From the NCBI RefSeq assembly GCF_000210295.1, contig NC_026743.1:1364001-1428000 (forward strand): a stretch of DNA of 64,000 nt, given 5' to 3'. Origin of the DNA: Trypanosoma brucei gambiense DAL972. Taxonomy: Eukaryota > Euglenozoa > Kinetoplastea > Trypanosomatida > Trypanosomatidae. Below are positions 20,935 to 30,753 of this stretch, piece after piece (within the stretch, counting starts at the first letter, position 1; every line of letters starts with the position of its first letter). The notes under the pieces were generated by a model. That model searched no databases. It was given only the letters and a program-made list of their open reading frames with translations, and was not told the origin of the DNA. The translations under genes were made by a program, and so were the position numbers.

Positions 20935-22545
20935 TCACAAAACTTTTGAGTGTGAAATCACCGCAGGAAGTGAAATCCGCAATGCTTCGAATGCCCTCGG
21001 ATGTTGCAAGATGACCGCCCGACATGCCACATCGTTCCCAAACCCCCACAGAGCTTGGCTACCATCGAGAAGAATACGATCCACATCTTTGTGCTTGAGC
21101 ATAATATCAACCAGTAGACCCGTGATGACGGAAACTCCTTTTGATCCACCACCCATGCCAACATCCCGCGACGTCACATACATGTTCACCGCCCTCGGGT
21201 TTTGGGCTATGAAACCAAGGAAACGCATGACAACCTCCATTAAAAGGACGTTATCCTTTCTCTCCTGCGCCAACCGCACAAGGTGTGCAATTACGCCTTG
21301 GCCGACAAGTATCTCAGCATTGCGAAGATTCGTCGCTATAAGGGAGTTAAAAAAGGCGAAGCCGAACTTCTGCAACATAACTGTTCCTTTAAATGTACGT
21401 AGCGTTGAGTGAACCAACGTCAGGGCACGCTCTTCGACGTCCCTTTCAAAATCTAGTTTGTCATTTCCCGAGCAGATGTTGTGCAAGAAGAGGGTAGCAT
21501 GTTCTGCGATCTGTTCATTCTTCGGGAATTTTTCCATAGCATCAAGAATCATTCCAAGGGACTTTCCTCCACCGAGACACAGACGTATCAACTCTTCCGA
21601 GAAACTAATGTTCCACAGAGCTTTAATGCACGCAAACACCACTTCCTCGTCATCAATGAAGATATCCAATGCATTAAGAATTGCTTGTGCACCACCTTCT
21701 CTTACAAGTGTATTCAGAATCTCCCGCTGTGCCGCGTGCTCACACAGTTTCAGAATGGTTTCCCGAGTAATTGCACGACTCTTAAAGTTCGCGGTGATGG
21801 AAAGAATCCGTGTGATATCATTCTTGACGTACCATGTATTCCACACTTCCTCAAAAGTTTGGTTCCGATTGATGGACCACAATTGTTTGTTCGCAAAGAG
21901 GTGTTTAACAATGGCAGTTATGGACACCACATGATTGACGATGCCAGTGCGTGGATGGCGGACTTGCGACTGGAGTCCAATGAGCTGACCGCGGTCATTA
22001 AATGCTGGACAACCCGCAGTTCGCACATCCCTGGTCGTTTTGAGGTAAAACAAGTCATCACGGTGACGGAGCACCTCAACAAACCTCTTCATCACTAAAG
22101 GAGGATCCGCACTACCAGCAGCCGGCGCTATGTCCCCGACTTCCGGATCCGCCTTACCCGAGTCACTGCTCTCTGCGGGATGCTGCACGACCAAAATGAT
22201 ATCCCCTTCAGTCACAGGGGCCCATTGATCTTTCGTCAAGGGTATTGTGACGGGTACGACATTAAGAAGACCAGCCTCCTCACAGGCCACCAAGCAGTAG
22301 TCCATGTACTCGGGGTATGCTGCGGCAAAAAAGTACTTTTGCGGTAGCAATTTTACTTCAACAGGTTTCTTCTTGGTGCCCTCAAAGAAAATGGCGGTCA
22401 GTGAAGCGCACGCGTCAGCTGTTCCTACGACATGCGTGGAAGTAAGAAGCATCCCCGGTGAGACAAGAGTGGCTGTGCCCTTTTCCGGGATGCGACAAAC
22501 GGCAGGAATATTGTGAACATTGCTAGTTGTAAGAATTGTGGCCAT
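20935..22545 (-). CDS. Trypsin-fold pseudoprotease fused to armadillo-type repeats, 536 aa
   Basis: Two-part protein. Residues about 15-215 look like a trypsin-like (S1) fold: TSTHVV supplies the His equivalent (His38), MDYCLVA the Asp (Asp82), and RTAGCPAFNDRGQLIG aligns with the nucleophile loop G-x-S-G-G-P-x-F. At the Ser position the residue is Ala177, so the classical triad is incomplete and the domain is probably not a serine protease; neighbouring Cys179 is at the second glycine, not the nucleophile site. Residues about 230-525 are helical, ARM/HEAT-like repeats (ILNALDIFIDDEEVVFACIK, ALWNISFSEELI, MEVVMRFLGFIAQNP), usually protein-binding. No signal peptide, so cytoplasmic. A scaffold role is inferred. 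The start is the ATG at 22545. Confidence 0.7.
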   Translation of the reverse strand: MATILTTSNVHNIPAVCRIPEKGTATLVSPGMLLTSTHVVGTADACASLTAIFFEGTKKKPVEVKLLPQKYFFAAAYPEYMDYCLVACEEAGLLNVVPVTIPLTKDQWAPVTEGDIILVVQHPAESSDSGKADPEVGDIAPAAGSADPPLVMKRFVEVLRHRDDLFYLKTTRDVRTAGCPAFNDRGQLIGLQSQVRHPRTGIVNHVVSITAIVKHLFANKQLWSINRNQTFEEVWNTWYVKNDITRILSITANFKSRAITRETILKLCEHAAQREILNTLVREGGAQAILNALDIFIDDEEVVFACIKALWNISFSEELIRLCLGGGKSLGMILDAMEKFPKNEQIAEHATLFLHNICSGNDKLDFERDVEERALTLVHSTLRTFKGTVMLQKFGFAFFNSLIATNLRNAEILVGQGVIAHLVRLAQERKDNVLLMEVVMRFLGFIAQNPRAVNMYVTSRDVGMGGGSKGVSVITGLLVDIMLKHKDVDRILLDGSQALWGFGNDVACRAVILQHPRAFEALRISLPAVISHSKVL

Positions 22546-23204
22546 TTTGTTGTTGATGTTGTCTCACTTTCTTCTATCCTGCTTTTTCCCCCTAGAGTAA
22601 ATGTCCAGTTTTGTTTTGCTTTTCTGTAGAATAGGTGCCTCCCGGCTATGTGCGGGAACGCAAAAAAAATAATAATAATAATAATGATAATAATAATAAT
22701 AGAAGGATGGAAAAGGCAACTTGGATCAAACCAAGCAACAGGGGAGGAGAATAACAGGGGCGAAAGAAAATCCTTAGCAGCGATGACGGCACCCAACACC
22801 GGAAATTCCCCCCCCCCAATGTTTTCAACCGCATCCACATCCATCGCGGCCGCCACACCCAACACATGCTCGAGAAGAACTGTCATTTTGCCGGGGTCAG
22901 AAGAAAAGTAACTATATATATATATATATATATATGTCCAGAAAACTAACTTCAAACTGACTGCATTCCATACCGCCCAATCCATAAGAGGAGCTGTTGC
23001 CGTTTTTCAACATTTCCACTACCGTATCGCCCTGGGGTGTGATATCAAAGACATCACAACAGAACCGTACGGCTACCTAAGACGGGTATGAGCGCAGAGG
23101 CGTTTACAACGGGGAGTCAAACAACTGGGAAAAGATGACAACATCATAAAGTGAAGTAAATACAAAGGTAGAAGTCTATGGAAAACGTAACTTCGTTAAC
23201 AAAC
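22546..23204 (-). other. Leader of the pseudoprotease gene and spacer
   Basis: Contains an ATT repeat (about 22668-22702) that reads on the minus strand as a T-rich tract followed by CACATAG, a plausible acceptor for the 536-aa gene, and a (TA)n run at 22913-22935. A coding-like frame (about 22750-22890, minus) lies upstream of that acceptor and is not supported as a gene. Confidence 0.45.
22913..22935. repeat. (TA)n microsatellite
   Basis: About 11 TA units upstream of the pseudoprotease gene. Similar TA runs lie near two other genes (53964-53983 and 58232-58253). Confidence 0.85.
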
Positions 23205-23630
23205 CTAAAGTTGGTTTTCACACCACGGATACAAAGATGCACCAGAACGTCTAATTCCCTTCGCGGCCACCGCTATGCGGCGAAGCAGCAACCCTTCCTT
23301 TTGCATGAATTCCTCTCGACGCCGCAAAGCCGCAGTAATCCCACCCCAACACCTTTCCCCTCCCGCCTCCCTAAGGAGTGCCAATAAATGTTCATTCCTG
23401 CAATTGCGCGCATCACCATCACCATCACCATCACCATCACCAACAACGTGGCGCAACATGAAATCGTACTGCTCGAATGTCCATTTACCACCACTGGAAG
23501 CAACACGCTCGGACACAACACGTTGAAATGCAGTTGCCTCATCACACATCAGAAGCGTCCGCTGAAGGTGCTCCGTACATATAATCTCAACAACAGCGAT
23601 ATGACATTCAGCATTGGAAGGTCCCGCCAT
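23205..23630 (-). CDS. Small hypothetical protein with Gly-Asp repeat, 141 aa
   Basis: I do not recognise this family. Seen: a soluble, charged protein with no signal or membrane segment. A first half with helical character (CDEATAFQRVVSERVA, WTFEQYDFMLRHVV) is followed by five Gly-Asp units encoded by a 6-bp DNA repeat (23411-23441), then a basic, helical C-terminal part (LLALLREAGGE, RREEFMQKEGLLLRRIAVAA). Codon and amino-acid composition look normal apart from the repeat. It sits co-directionally between the CFAP36-like and pseudoprotease genes. The start is the ATG at 23630. Probably a real lineage-specific gene; function unknown. Confidence 0.5.
   Translation of the reverse strand: MAGPSNAECHIAVVEIICTEHLQRTLLMCDEATAFQRVVSERVASSGGKWTFEQYDFMLRHVVGDGDGDGDGDARNCRNEHLLALLREAGGERCWGGITAALRRREEFMQKEGLLLRRIAVAAKGIRRSGASLYPWCENQL
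23411..23441. repeat. In-frame hexanucleotide repeat
   Basis: About five CATCAC units on the plus strand, coding Gly-Asp repeats on the minus strand. It is in frame, so length changes would alter the protein by whole Gly-Asp units. Confidence 0.85.
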
Positions 23631-25522
23631 TATTTTTCAGTAACGTGGCAGTCACAACAACAAAAGAGAGTAAATTAATACAGAGGGGGGGGGCTCCACC
23701 ACCTAATTCGTAGCAACATTGTATGTTCGTAGAAAGTAGTGATAAGGAAAAAAAAAGGAAGAAATATTATAAAAGGTCACGGAAGCGGGAGAAATAATTC
23801 ACGTTGAGGTATAAAACACTTCACAGAATGATATCATGAGGGTTCCGTGGAAAAAAAAAAAGCATAGTCCACCGAGGAAAAACACGAACAAGTAAGCATA
23901 ATCGGCACCAACGCCACCGTTATTGTTGTGATTTTTCTTTTCTCCCCCTCCATTTCATATTGGTACTCCCTTCCTCCACCTTCTTCGTTACTGAAATTCA
24001 CATTATTTAATAATATGATTAGTGGACCTGAGTAGTATTTTTAAAGGAAAGCAAGATGAACAGATCGAAAAGTATAAAAAAAAAAGGAAAAAGAAGAAAA
24101 GGGGAGAAAAAGAAGAAAAAAAGCGAAGGAAGGGGGAAAAGAAGGGTTCCCTGCGAAAAAAAAAAGAAGAATGAGTGACACCAATCAACAGCAATAACCT
24201 GTTCAATTTAGGAGCACAGAGTGGAGAGGTTACACGAGTTTTCCACTCCATTCCTTTCCTTATTATTTTTTTTTCTGCCGCGAGCCGTGCGTCAACGCCA
24301 TGATCACGTGTTACTGCATCGTCAGGGACCATTGCATCCACGAAAAGAAAGGAAATGAAGCGACTTTTTCGTCGAAAAGTTGATTTTAAACCCTCCTTTC
24401 TCCCCTTCTATTCAATTTTGATTCCCTTTCCTCTGTTTTTTTTTTCAAATTCCTTACCTTTTTTTTCGTTTTTGTTGCTGACGTCGCTTTCACTCTTCTT
24501 CAAAGTAAGTTAAAATGGCAACTAATACGTACCAAAGAGGAAGCAACGTTGAGCGAGTTTCAAAATATTTTTGTTTTTTTTTTTTTTATTCCAAGCAATT
24601 TTACATTCTTTTCCTCCCCACACCTTTGTTTTCCCCTTCACCTCCCCAAAGTCTGCTTTTCTTTTCCTTTTCCTTCCCGCACATCTGGCCTGTCGGAGTT
24701 GAGTCCATCGTGACTCCTCTTTTTTTCCCCTCCCTGCACTTGCGCATTCACTGGTAAACAGTGATTAAATATTTTTATAAAAACCCCTGGTATATATAAC
24801 TTCTTCATACACATTGATGTTTCCCACAAACACACAAACACAAACACACACACACAAACGCACACACACACACACTTCCCTCATTTACCAATTCCTCAAT
24901 ATGCAGAATTTGCAGCACGCAGTCCTTTCCTTTTTTTTCTTTTTTACAGCATGTAAGAGGACATATAAGATGGCTATGTCCACGGCCACGTGGATGCGTT
25001 TTAGTGAGAAAGCAAAAGTAAAGGGACAATGTTAGACCGGTTGATTTGACGAAATGAAGAAACACTTAAAGTGTTCACGAGGCGATCCCGTTTCCACCTT
25101 CCACTGGATTCCCCCACCTTTTCCCCTGTTAAAATGCAACCCCAAAACCGTAGCATATTAAACTTCTCCAATACAAGTTTCACTTTGGCTCCTCCTAAAG
25201 CATCCACTTTCACCACCCTGCCACTTACCTAATCCCATTTGCGAAACGTAACTCATTTCATCACTTCTTTTTTTTTCCCCCCCTTTTCTCCACGCAAACC
25301 CAATACCCATTTTTTAAAAAAAAGAAAAAATTATAGAGAATCACCACCAACCCCACGTTGTTAAATGTTAATTTTGCCGATTCTCCTGCATCGAAACTCT
25401 CCAGCGGCAACTGGAAGTTTTTTTTTTCTGTTTGCTGCTTCTCAGTCACTGCTGGGAGATCTTGTTTGGTAAGTTCAGATTAGAAACGACATAATACTCC
25501 ACATTTGTATTTACAGAAGGAA
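23631..25522 (-). other. 1.9-kb gap between small protein and CFAP36-like gene
   Basis: No supported gene. The minus strand has several long pyrimidine tracts (for example 24060-24180, including a CGCAG acceptor near 24150), a CA repeat (24826-24876), and T/A homopolymers. Short frames begin at GTG or dissolve into pyrimidine-coded Phe/Ser/Leu. It is probably the long 3' UTR of the CFAP36-like gene plus the next leader. Confidence 0.5.
24826..24876. repeat. CA-rich microsatellite
   Basis: Imperfect (CA)n with interspersed AAAC units in non-coding sequence. Confidence 0.8.
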
Positions 25523-26824
25523 TTATTTCTTTGTTTCATCAAGAATGTCGTTGCGCAAACGTTGTGCAAGATCCAATGTCATATGCCTCTCCACTCTGCC
25601 AACAGAGCTATCAGCAGGGTTGGTTGTCTTTGTGTTCATGTAGTTTCTTAACTCTTCCTCACGGGTTTCTCTGTTTTTCTGCAGAATCAATTCCCTCTGC
25701 TTCCGCATATGCTCTGCACGACGTGCCAATTCCTCGTCCTCGACTTTTGAAGAAGCAGCACCAGCACCGGCAGCACCCCCACCTGCAGATGATGCTCCTG
25801 CAATCCCTTTCGCCATCGTGGCCTCAAGTTGCTTGAAGGACGGTTGGTGCGTAGGCAACTTCGAGAAGCCAAACTTTTTTCCAGAATCCGCACCGTGATC
25901 GGTATGAAGGCTTGGCATGATTGGGCGACCCCGGGAAAGTGGCCCTGGGGGAACGGCAGGAGGTGCTGTGGGGGCCTTCGCAGCAGTGGCGGCAGGTTTG
26001 CTCTCGGCGGGCGCCTTCGCTGGTGCTGGTGCCGGTGCCTCCTTCTTTGGAGCAACTGGAGTGGGTTCCACAACCATGGTTGCCGTAAGACGCTGCAGCA
26101 TCGCCTGCTGGCGCACCTCGAGTGCGCGCTCCTCCAACTTAACAATAGTTTTTTCCTTTTCCTCCTCCGCAGCTGTTAATTTTTTCAACTTGGTTTCTTC
26201 AGCCGCAGCTTTTCCAACCACTTTGGCCTCCTCCACGGCCTCCTGGCTGATTTTCTCGAACGTGTTGCGGGCCCGCTCGTGCTCAGCAGCAATAGATAGG
26301 GCGAGTGCCTCCTGTAGCTGCAGATCCTCCAACTCCATTAGACGGCGGGTCTTCTCCTCATCGTTAAGAGAAGCCTCGATAGCGAGCCTCATCGCCTCCT
26401 CCTCATCATTTGCAGTTTTTGCACCACTGTTCTCACGTTTTTGACTGATTTCACACTGAGCAAGGATGTCGAGCTCGATGTTGCGTCGCACCATCATCTT
26501 GTGGAAGGTGGGGAAATCCTCGATATAGAAGATTTCCTGCATGAACTTCTTGCCAAGCCTGTTCGTCTGGCTCGCGGTGTCCATGGAGTTCACCACAGCA
26601 TTCAGCGCGTCCTCTAGCGTTATGCCTAGCTCCTTCACGTATTTAGAAAGAATGTCATCGGTAATTTTTCGAAATTGCATGTGTACCTCTGTCTGCTCGA
26701 CCTTCATCTCTTCATCGTCCGTGAAGAGGGCACACCTCTCGTCAATGAAGTTGTCAACGGGGGTACGCCACATTGGCGAATGCGTGAACTGTAAAATGGA
26801 TTCTAAGATGCCTCTCTCGTCCAT
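25523..26824 (-). CDS. CFAP36-like BART-domain protein with two UIMs, 433 aa
   Basis: Homologue of CFAP36 (CCDC104/BARTL1), a ciliary/flagellar protein whose BART domain binds Arl3-type small GTPases. Seen: the BART domain at about 1-125, including FIDERCALFTDDEE, EVHMQFRKITDDILSKYVKE and FPTFHKMMVRRN. Two ubiquitin-interacting motifs follow: EEEAMRLAIEASL at about 142-153 and LQEALALSIAAEHE at about 170-183, each with the A-x-x-x-S core. Then come a charged coiled coil (about 185-245), an Ala/Pro-rich linker (about 255-300), and a second charged helix (about 360-395, ARRAEHMRKQRELI) near the end. The start is the ATG at 26824. A flagellar role linking Arl signalling with ubiquitin is inferred from the domains. 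Confidence 0.85.
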   Translation of the reverse strand: MDERGILESILQFTHSPMWRTPVDNFIDERCALFTDDEEMKVEQTEVHMQFRKITDDILSKYVKELGITLEDALNAVVNSMDTASQTNRLGKKFMQEIFYIEDFPTFHKMMVRRNIELDILAQCEISQKRENSGAKTANDEEEAMRLAIEASLNDEEKTRRLMELEDLQLQEALALSIAAEHERARNTFEKISQEAVEEAKVVGKAAAEETKLKKLTAAEEEKEKTIVKLEERALEVRQQAMLQRLTATMVVEPTPVAPKKEAPAPAPAKAPAESKPAATAAKAPTAPPAVPPGPLSRGRPIMPSLHTDHGADSGKKFGFSKLPTHQPSFKQLEATMAKGIAGASSAGGGAAGAGAASSKVEDEELARRAEHMRKQRELILQKNRETREEELRNYMNTKTTNPADSSVGRVERHMTLDLAQRLRNDILDETKK

Positions 26825-27255
26825 TGCAGCAAGCTTACCCCTTTAATGTGTGTATTTCTCTTTTTTTTTTTTTTTGGAGCTTCGTATGTACGTATATTCA
26901 CGTCAAAACGCTACTCAATATTTCTCTTTGTTAAATTTTGCTTCCTCAAAATTCCTTTATATTTTCTGAGATCGCTTCAATTTCGCCGGTAGATACGTGT
27001 ACAAGCTTGGTTCGAGCTTTTCACCACATATCGCCGTGGGGTTATAAAGAAAAATATATCGAAAGGTCGCGGAAGAATAGGGGAAAAGTATACGACGGTT
27101 GAGAGGGAGGAAATTAATTCCGCGCTTTACCAGGGTCAAACAGAACAAGTGCGTTCACCACCTCCATTACCAGAAAGAAAAAAAAAACGACCCACACGAC
27201 TGACAACACGGTTAGAACTTCGGACGCTGGACTTAATAGATAGATTTAATGAAAT
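26825..27255 (-). other. Intergenic spacer
   Basis: This is the 3' UTR of the 16-finger protein and the CFAP36-like leader, with pyrimidine tracts on the minus strand near 27060-27120. No gene is seen. Confidence 0.5.
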
Positions 27256-30200
27256 CTATTTGTCGCATTTGGCAATGCCACAATCAACACAAACATCGGC
27301 TTCGTCAAGATTCTTTGCTTCACAGTTACTGCAAATCCAAGAGGGGATGCTTTCGCACCACTCACCGTTGATGACATCCACAGTCTCGTCAAGTTCTTCA
27401 CAACCCAAATCCCCTGCACACCATTCCTCGGCATCGCTCACTAGACAGCTTTCTGGCGCAGATGTTTCAGTGCCGCTGCCCTCCTCGCTGCATTGCAACA
27501 AGCACTCCACGGTATCTCCTTCCTCTTGAGAAGTGTCAAGTGTTTTAGGTCCATAACAACAAACACTCGAATCAATTGGCTGAAAAGAAACCCCACAGAC
27601 ATCTTTTGTGATCATGTTGGCAACTACACTACCCCTGTGATCGGTGGCGGTAAACGGGGAGAGCGTTCCTGGGATGAATGAGTCGTCTCTGGGGCCAACA
27701 CCGGCAGGTGTTGGCGAGATGCAGCCGTTTTCCCGTGTTCCTTCGGCTACAGAAAGGGAATCGACAGCGCCCCTCACCAGGGGGTGGAGTCCTGAGCTGG
27801 AGACGAGCGAGCCAACATCATTGATAACCTCGGACATAACCGCCCCACAGTGTTCACAGCGCTCTTTCTCATCCAAAAAAGTTAGCCGGAAGCACGCGCG
27901 ACAGCTGGTATGTGTGCGCATATTTCCCAACCTACGCGCATTGCCGCATTCCAAGCAAGCTGGTACCGAATAGGCATTTGCCACACCGCAACTGCGGCAC
28001 TGCCATCTGCTAGGTATCTCCAAACTCCGCTCCGTTCGGTCCGAGTTGCACCGCGGGCATTGCTTACGTTCCTTCAACGCACCACCTGAAGCCACAGCCG
28101 TACTGCACACATCACACACCCACGTAATCTCGTCCATATTGAACCGCCGTGGTTCCCCACATCCGGTGCAGCGGCGAGAATTTTTTCCATTCTGACCGTA
28201 GCCACACTTCTCACAGTGCCAATCATCCGACACCAAACGTGCCCGGCAGCGAAAACAGCTCTTTCGAAGGAAGTTGTTTGGCACTGAGCAATGTGGGCAA
28301 ACAACAACCTCAAGTTTTTTCTTGACGGAACCGCAGGACGAACAGCGACTGTCACCAGACTGCTGGCATTTCGACCCGCACTGTCCACAAACCCAATGCC
28401 GCGGATGGGCGCTCCCACAGTAATCACACTGAAATACATCAGCTTCGTTCCGCCTGCGGCACATATAGCAACGCCATGGTTTTACCGCTTGCGGAGCTGC
28501 GCCACAACCCAAACAGCGAGCGCGTTCATCCCTATTGGTGCTGCAGCAAGCACTGCACCGCCAGTAGCCAAAAGGAGCCTCGCGGGTTACGCCACAGCAA
28601 GACGTCACCGTCGGGCCCAGCAGATTTCTGCAGTAGGGACAACGCCACTCGCCCGTTTCGGTAGTGTTGACGCTGAAAGGGATAAATGTGTCAGAGAACT
28701 TTGTTTCCGTTACTTCAGCACCATCCCCACCCAAATGTTTTCCTCCGCCCACAGTAGCTTGGTCAGTTTTGCACTGCCCCTCATTCGGCAGCACAGTCCC
28801 GGTTTCGGTCAAACAAGACGCTGTGCCTTTTGTCTCACTTGTCAATGAATCCGCAGCAATGGATTTTGGCGGCTCTCTAGAGTCCACAACAACCCTCGGT
28901 TTCAGACATATATCACAAAAACCAACGTTGCGTCGTTGAAGAACGTTGCATTCCGTACACCACCAGGTGCCGCGCTCCGCAGCCTTAACTCTAGCAGCAG
29001 TTGCAGCACAGTCTTCCATGACAGCGGAATCCCTGGTATTTTTCTCATCTCCAAGGGAAAGCTGGACTTGCTCCCGGTGGTTATTGTGCTGCTCACTCTC
29101 CGCTTTGGTCCCGTCATGTGCTTCTCCGGTGCATTCAACCGACGGTCCCACCTTTCCTTCACCAGCATCCTCGGCCACGTCGTTGGTTGTTGGCGGTGTT
29201 CCGCCTCGATTATTGGGTTGAGCGCAATTTTCATCCTCCACTGCGGAGTTTGCGGCACTTTTATCTTCTGGAGCGAGACCACTCTCAACCTTTAACTGCA
29301 ACTTCCGAACACTGTTCATCATCCCCAATGGTGTCATGCACATGAAGCACATTTCCCACTGCACGTCGTTCCGTTGGCGGCAGCTCGGACAGAGAACCGT
29401 AGAGTCGGACACGAGCCTCCGGCGGACGGAATGACAGTTTCGACACTCTGTGAAGAATATTGAGTTCTTGTCGTGTCCGCAACTGGAACAAGACCAACGA
29501 AAAGGGCGGTCGGCGTAACACGTGGCACACTGCACGGACCCGCGAGAGTTGATATGGCAACATGAAGGACAATACCACTCTCTGATCCCCGGAAAAGGGT
29601 CACCACAGCTCTCGCAAGAAAATTTGCTTCGGTTCGTTGCATCGGCGGGGCACGGGTTGTTATTATGCCCGCAGGAGTGGCACGTCCATATGGCCGGAAA
29701 GAGTGGTAGGTGCCGTGCTGGTGCTGTATTGTGCTTACAAGATTCTAAACTGCTCTGCTTACAGGATCTACATGTCCTGCGCCCGATAAAGTTGTAGGTG
29801 CGGCAACCACAACACATCCATTCTAGTGCCGCCTCACCCACGAGTTTTGCGCCGTCCTTTAACCGCTTTGTGTGAATTGCCTGACGTATGTGCGAATACT
29901 TTGCGAGGTGATTGTTTGCGCGCCTTGTGGGAGTGATAGGCGAACTGCTAGGCAATGACTCCGCAGATTCCCCTTCTACAAACATGGCGTCAGCTAATGT
30001 GTTATCCTCCGCGGCAGTTACTTCAACACCGCCTTCCAGATGAGCACGCACCAGTTCCTGAGACTCAATTACGCCGGTGCTAACCCATGCCGTAACAGTT
30101 GATTGTGTTGGCGCACTCACATCTTGCACCAAGAGGCGTGCCAACTGCTCCTCATCTTCCAAATCCTCGTCCCGTAAAGTGTGCAGAAACTTTCTTCCCG

Positions 30201-30264
30201 CCATGTGTCGCGACGACCCTCGCAAGGCCGTCTTCAAGAGCCCTAGGATTGGTGGGCGCCACAT
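27256..30264 (-). CDS. Multi RanBP2-type zinc-finger protein (16 fingers), probably mitochondrial, 1,002 aa
   Basis: Built almost entirely of W-x-C-x2-C...C-x2-C RanBP2-type (RBZ) fingers, a fold that often binds single-stranded RNA. I count 16: five between about residues 149 and 325, nine from about 450 to 840, and two near the C-terminus, the last ending at the stop. Two or three lack the leading Trp, and the seventh has an irregular second Cys pair. Linkers are acidic and disordered. The N-terminus (MWRPPILGLLKTALRGSSRH) is basic and amphipathic, like a mitochondrial presequence. Multi-RBZ proteins are known partners of trypanosome mitochondrial RNA editing complexes, so a role in kinetoplast RNA metabolism is inferred. 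The longest frame starts with GTG; the ATG at 30264, 21 nt after the AG at 30286-30287, is chosen. Confidence 0.85.
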   Translation of the reverse strand: MWRPPILGLLKTALRGSSRHMAGRKFLHTLRDEDLEDEEQLARLLVQDVSAPTQSTVTAWVSTGVIESQELVRAHLEGGVEVTAAEDNTLADAMFVEGESAESLPSSSPITPTRRANNHLAKYSHIRQAIHTKRLKDGAKLVGEAALEWMCCGCRTYNFIGRRTCRSCKQSSLESCKHNTAPARHLPLFPAIWTCHSCGHNNNPCPADATNRSKFSCESCGDPFPGIREWYCPSCCHINSRGSVQCATCYADRPFRWSCSSCGHDKNSIFFTECRNCHSVRRRLVSDSTVLCPSCRQRNDVQWEMCFMCMTPLGMMNSVRKLQLKVESGLAPEDKSAANSAVEDENCAQPNNRGGTPPTTNDVAEDAGEGKVGPSVECTGEAHDGTKAESEQHNNHREQVQLSLGDEKNTRDSAVMEDCAATAARVKAAERGTWWCTECNVLQRRNVGFCDICLKPRVVVDSREPPKSIAADSLTSETKGTASCLTETGTVLPNEGQCKTDQATVGGGKHLGGDGAEVTETKFSDTFIPFSVNTTETGEWRCPYCRNLLGPTVTSCCGVTREAPFGYWRCSACCSTNRDERARCLGCGAAPQAVKPWRCYMCRRRNEADVFQCDYCGSAHPRHWVCGQCGSKCQQSGDSRCSSCGSVKKKLEVVVCPHCSVPNNFLRKSCFRCRARLVSDDWHCEKCGYGQNGKNSRRCTGCGEPRRFNMDEITWVCDVCSTAVASGGALKERKQCPRCNSDRTERSLEIPSRWQCRSCGVANAYSVPACLECGNARRLGNMRTHTSCRACFRLTFLDEKERCEHCGAVMSEVINDVGSLVSSSGLHPLVRGAVDSLSVAEGTRENGCISPTPAGVGPRDDSFIPGTLSPFTATDHRGSVVANMITKDVCGVSFQPIDSSVCCYGPKTLDTSQEEGDTVECLLQCSEEGSGTETSAPESCLVSDAEEWCAGDLGCEELDETVDVINGEWCESIPSWICSNCEAKNLDEADVCVDCGIAKCDK

Positions 30265-30753
30265 GTGTACCACCCTCGCAATCACCTAATAAGCGTAGTA
30301 AAGGGCAATAACAAAATCAACACGGGAAAGGGACGGAGAAGTGAGACGGTCCCCAAGAAGAGTAACGGTGAGAGCACAAAATGAAAGTCTAAAGATACAG
30401 GAACACTGAGATGAGAGGTAAATAGTCATCGTTAGAAAATTTCGACATTATGTGTGAACTAAAATTCCCCGCTAAGCCGTGGCGATCCGTAACGATGTCA
30501 CTTTGATAAGATCCAATTCGAAAACGAAAGGAAGAAGAAATCACTACCCCCATCAGTGATGTAACACGAACATGCACCTTTTTACCACGGAAGCTACGAA
30601 AAGAAAAAAAATTAAGTAGGTCGCTTTCCGGCAGTAGGTAAAAGACCAATATGAAATAGCGACGGTGCGAGAATCTGTGACAACGTCTATCCAGCGTGAT
30701 AGTTATTTGCCGCTGTTATAGCAAGCAAAGTTAAATAAACGAATAGGAATGTC
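30265..30753 (-). other. Spacer between the two zinc-finger genes
   Basis: This is the 3' UTR of the 9-finger gene and the leader of the 16-finger gene. An 86-codon frame at 30389-30649 has no domain and no acceptor directly ahead of it, and is left out. Confidence 0.45.
30286..30287 (-). promoter_or_regulatory. Trans-splice acceptor AG
   Basis: A C/T-rich tract (about 30310-30345) is followed on the minus strand by TTATTAG, AG at 30286-30287. It excludes ATG starts further upstream for the 16-finger gene. Confidence 0.5.

Noticed and set aside
22646..22985. Minus-strand frames upstream of the pseudoprotease gene
   Set aside because: They lie upstream of the likely acceptor and include Ile and Tyr-Ile runs encoded by ATT and TA microsatellites, so they are not credible proteins.
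23411..23441. CATCAC repeat considered as a CRISPR-like or regulatory array
   Set aside because: It is a simple uninterrupted hexanucleotide repeat without spacers, in frame in a coding sequence of a eukaryotic genome.
24003..24341. 112-codon minus-strand frame
   Set aside because: It starts with GTG, and its second half is Phe/Ser/Leu translated from a pyrimidine tract. The first half looks mildly coding-like but has no supporting signal.
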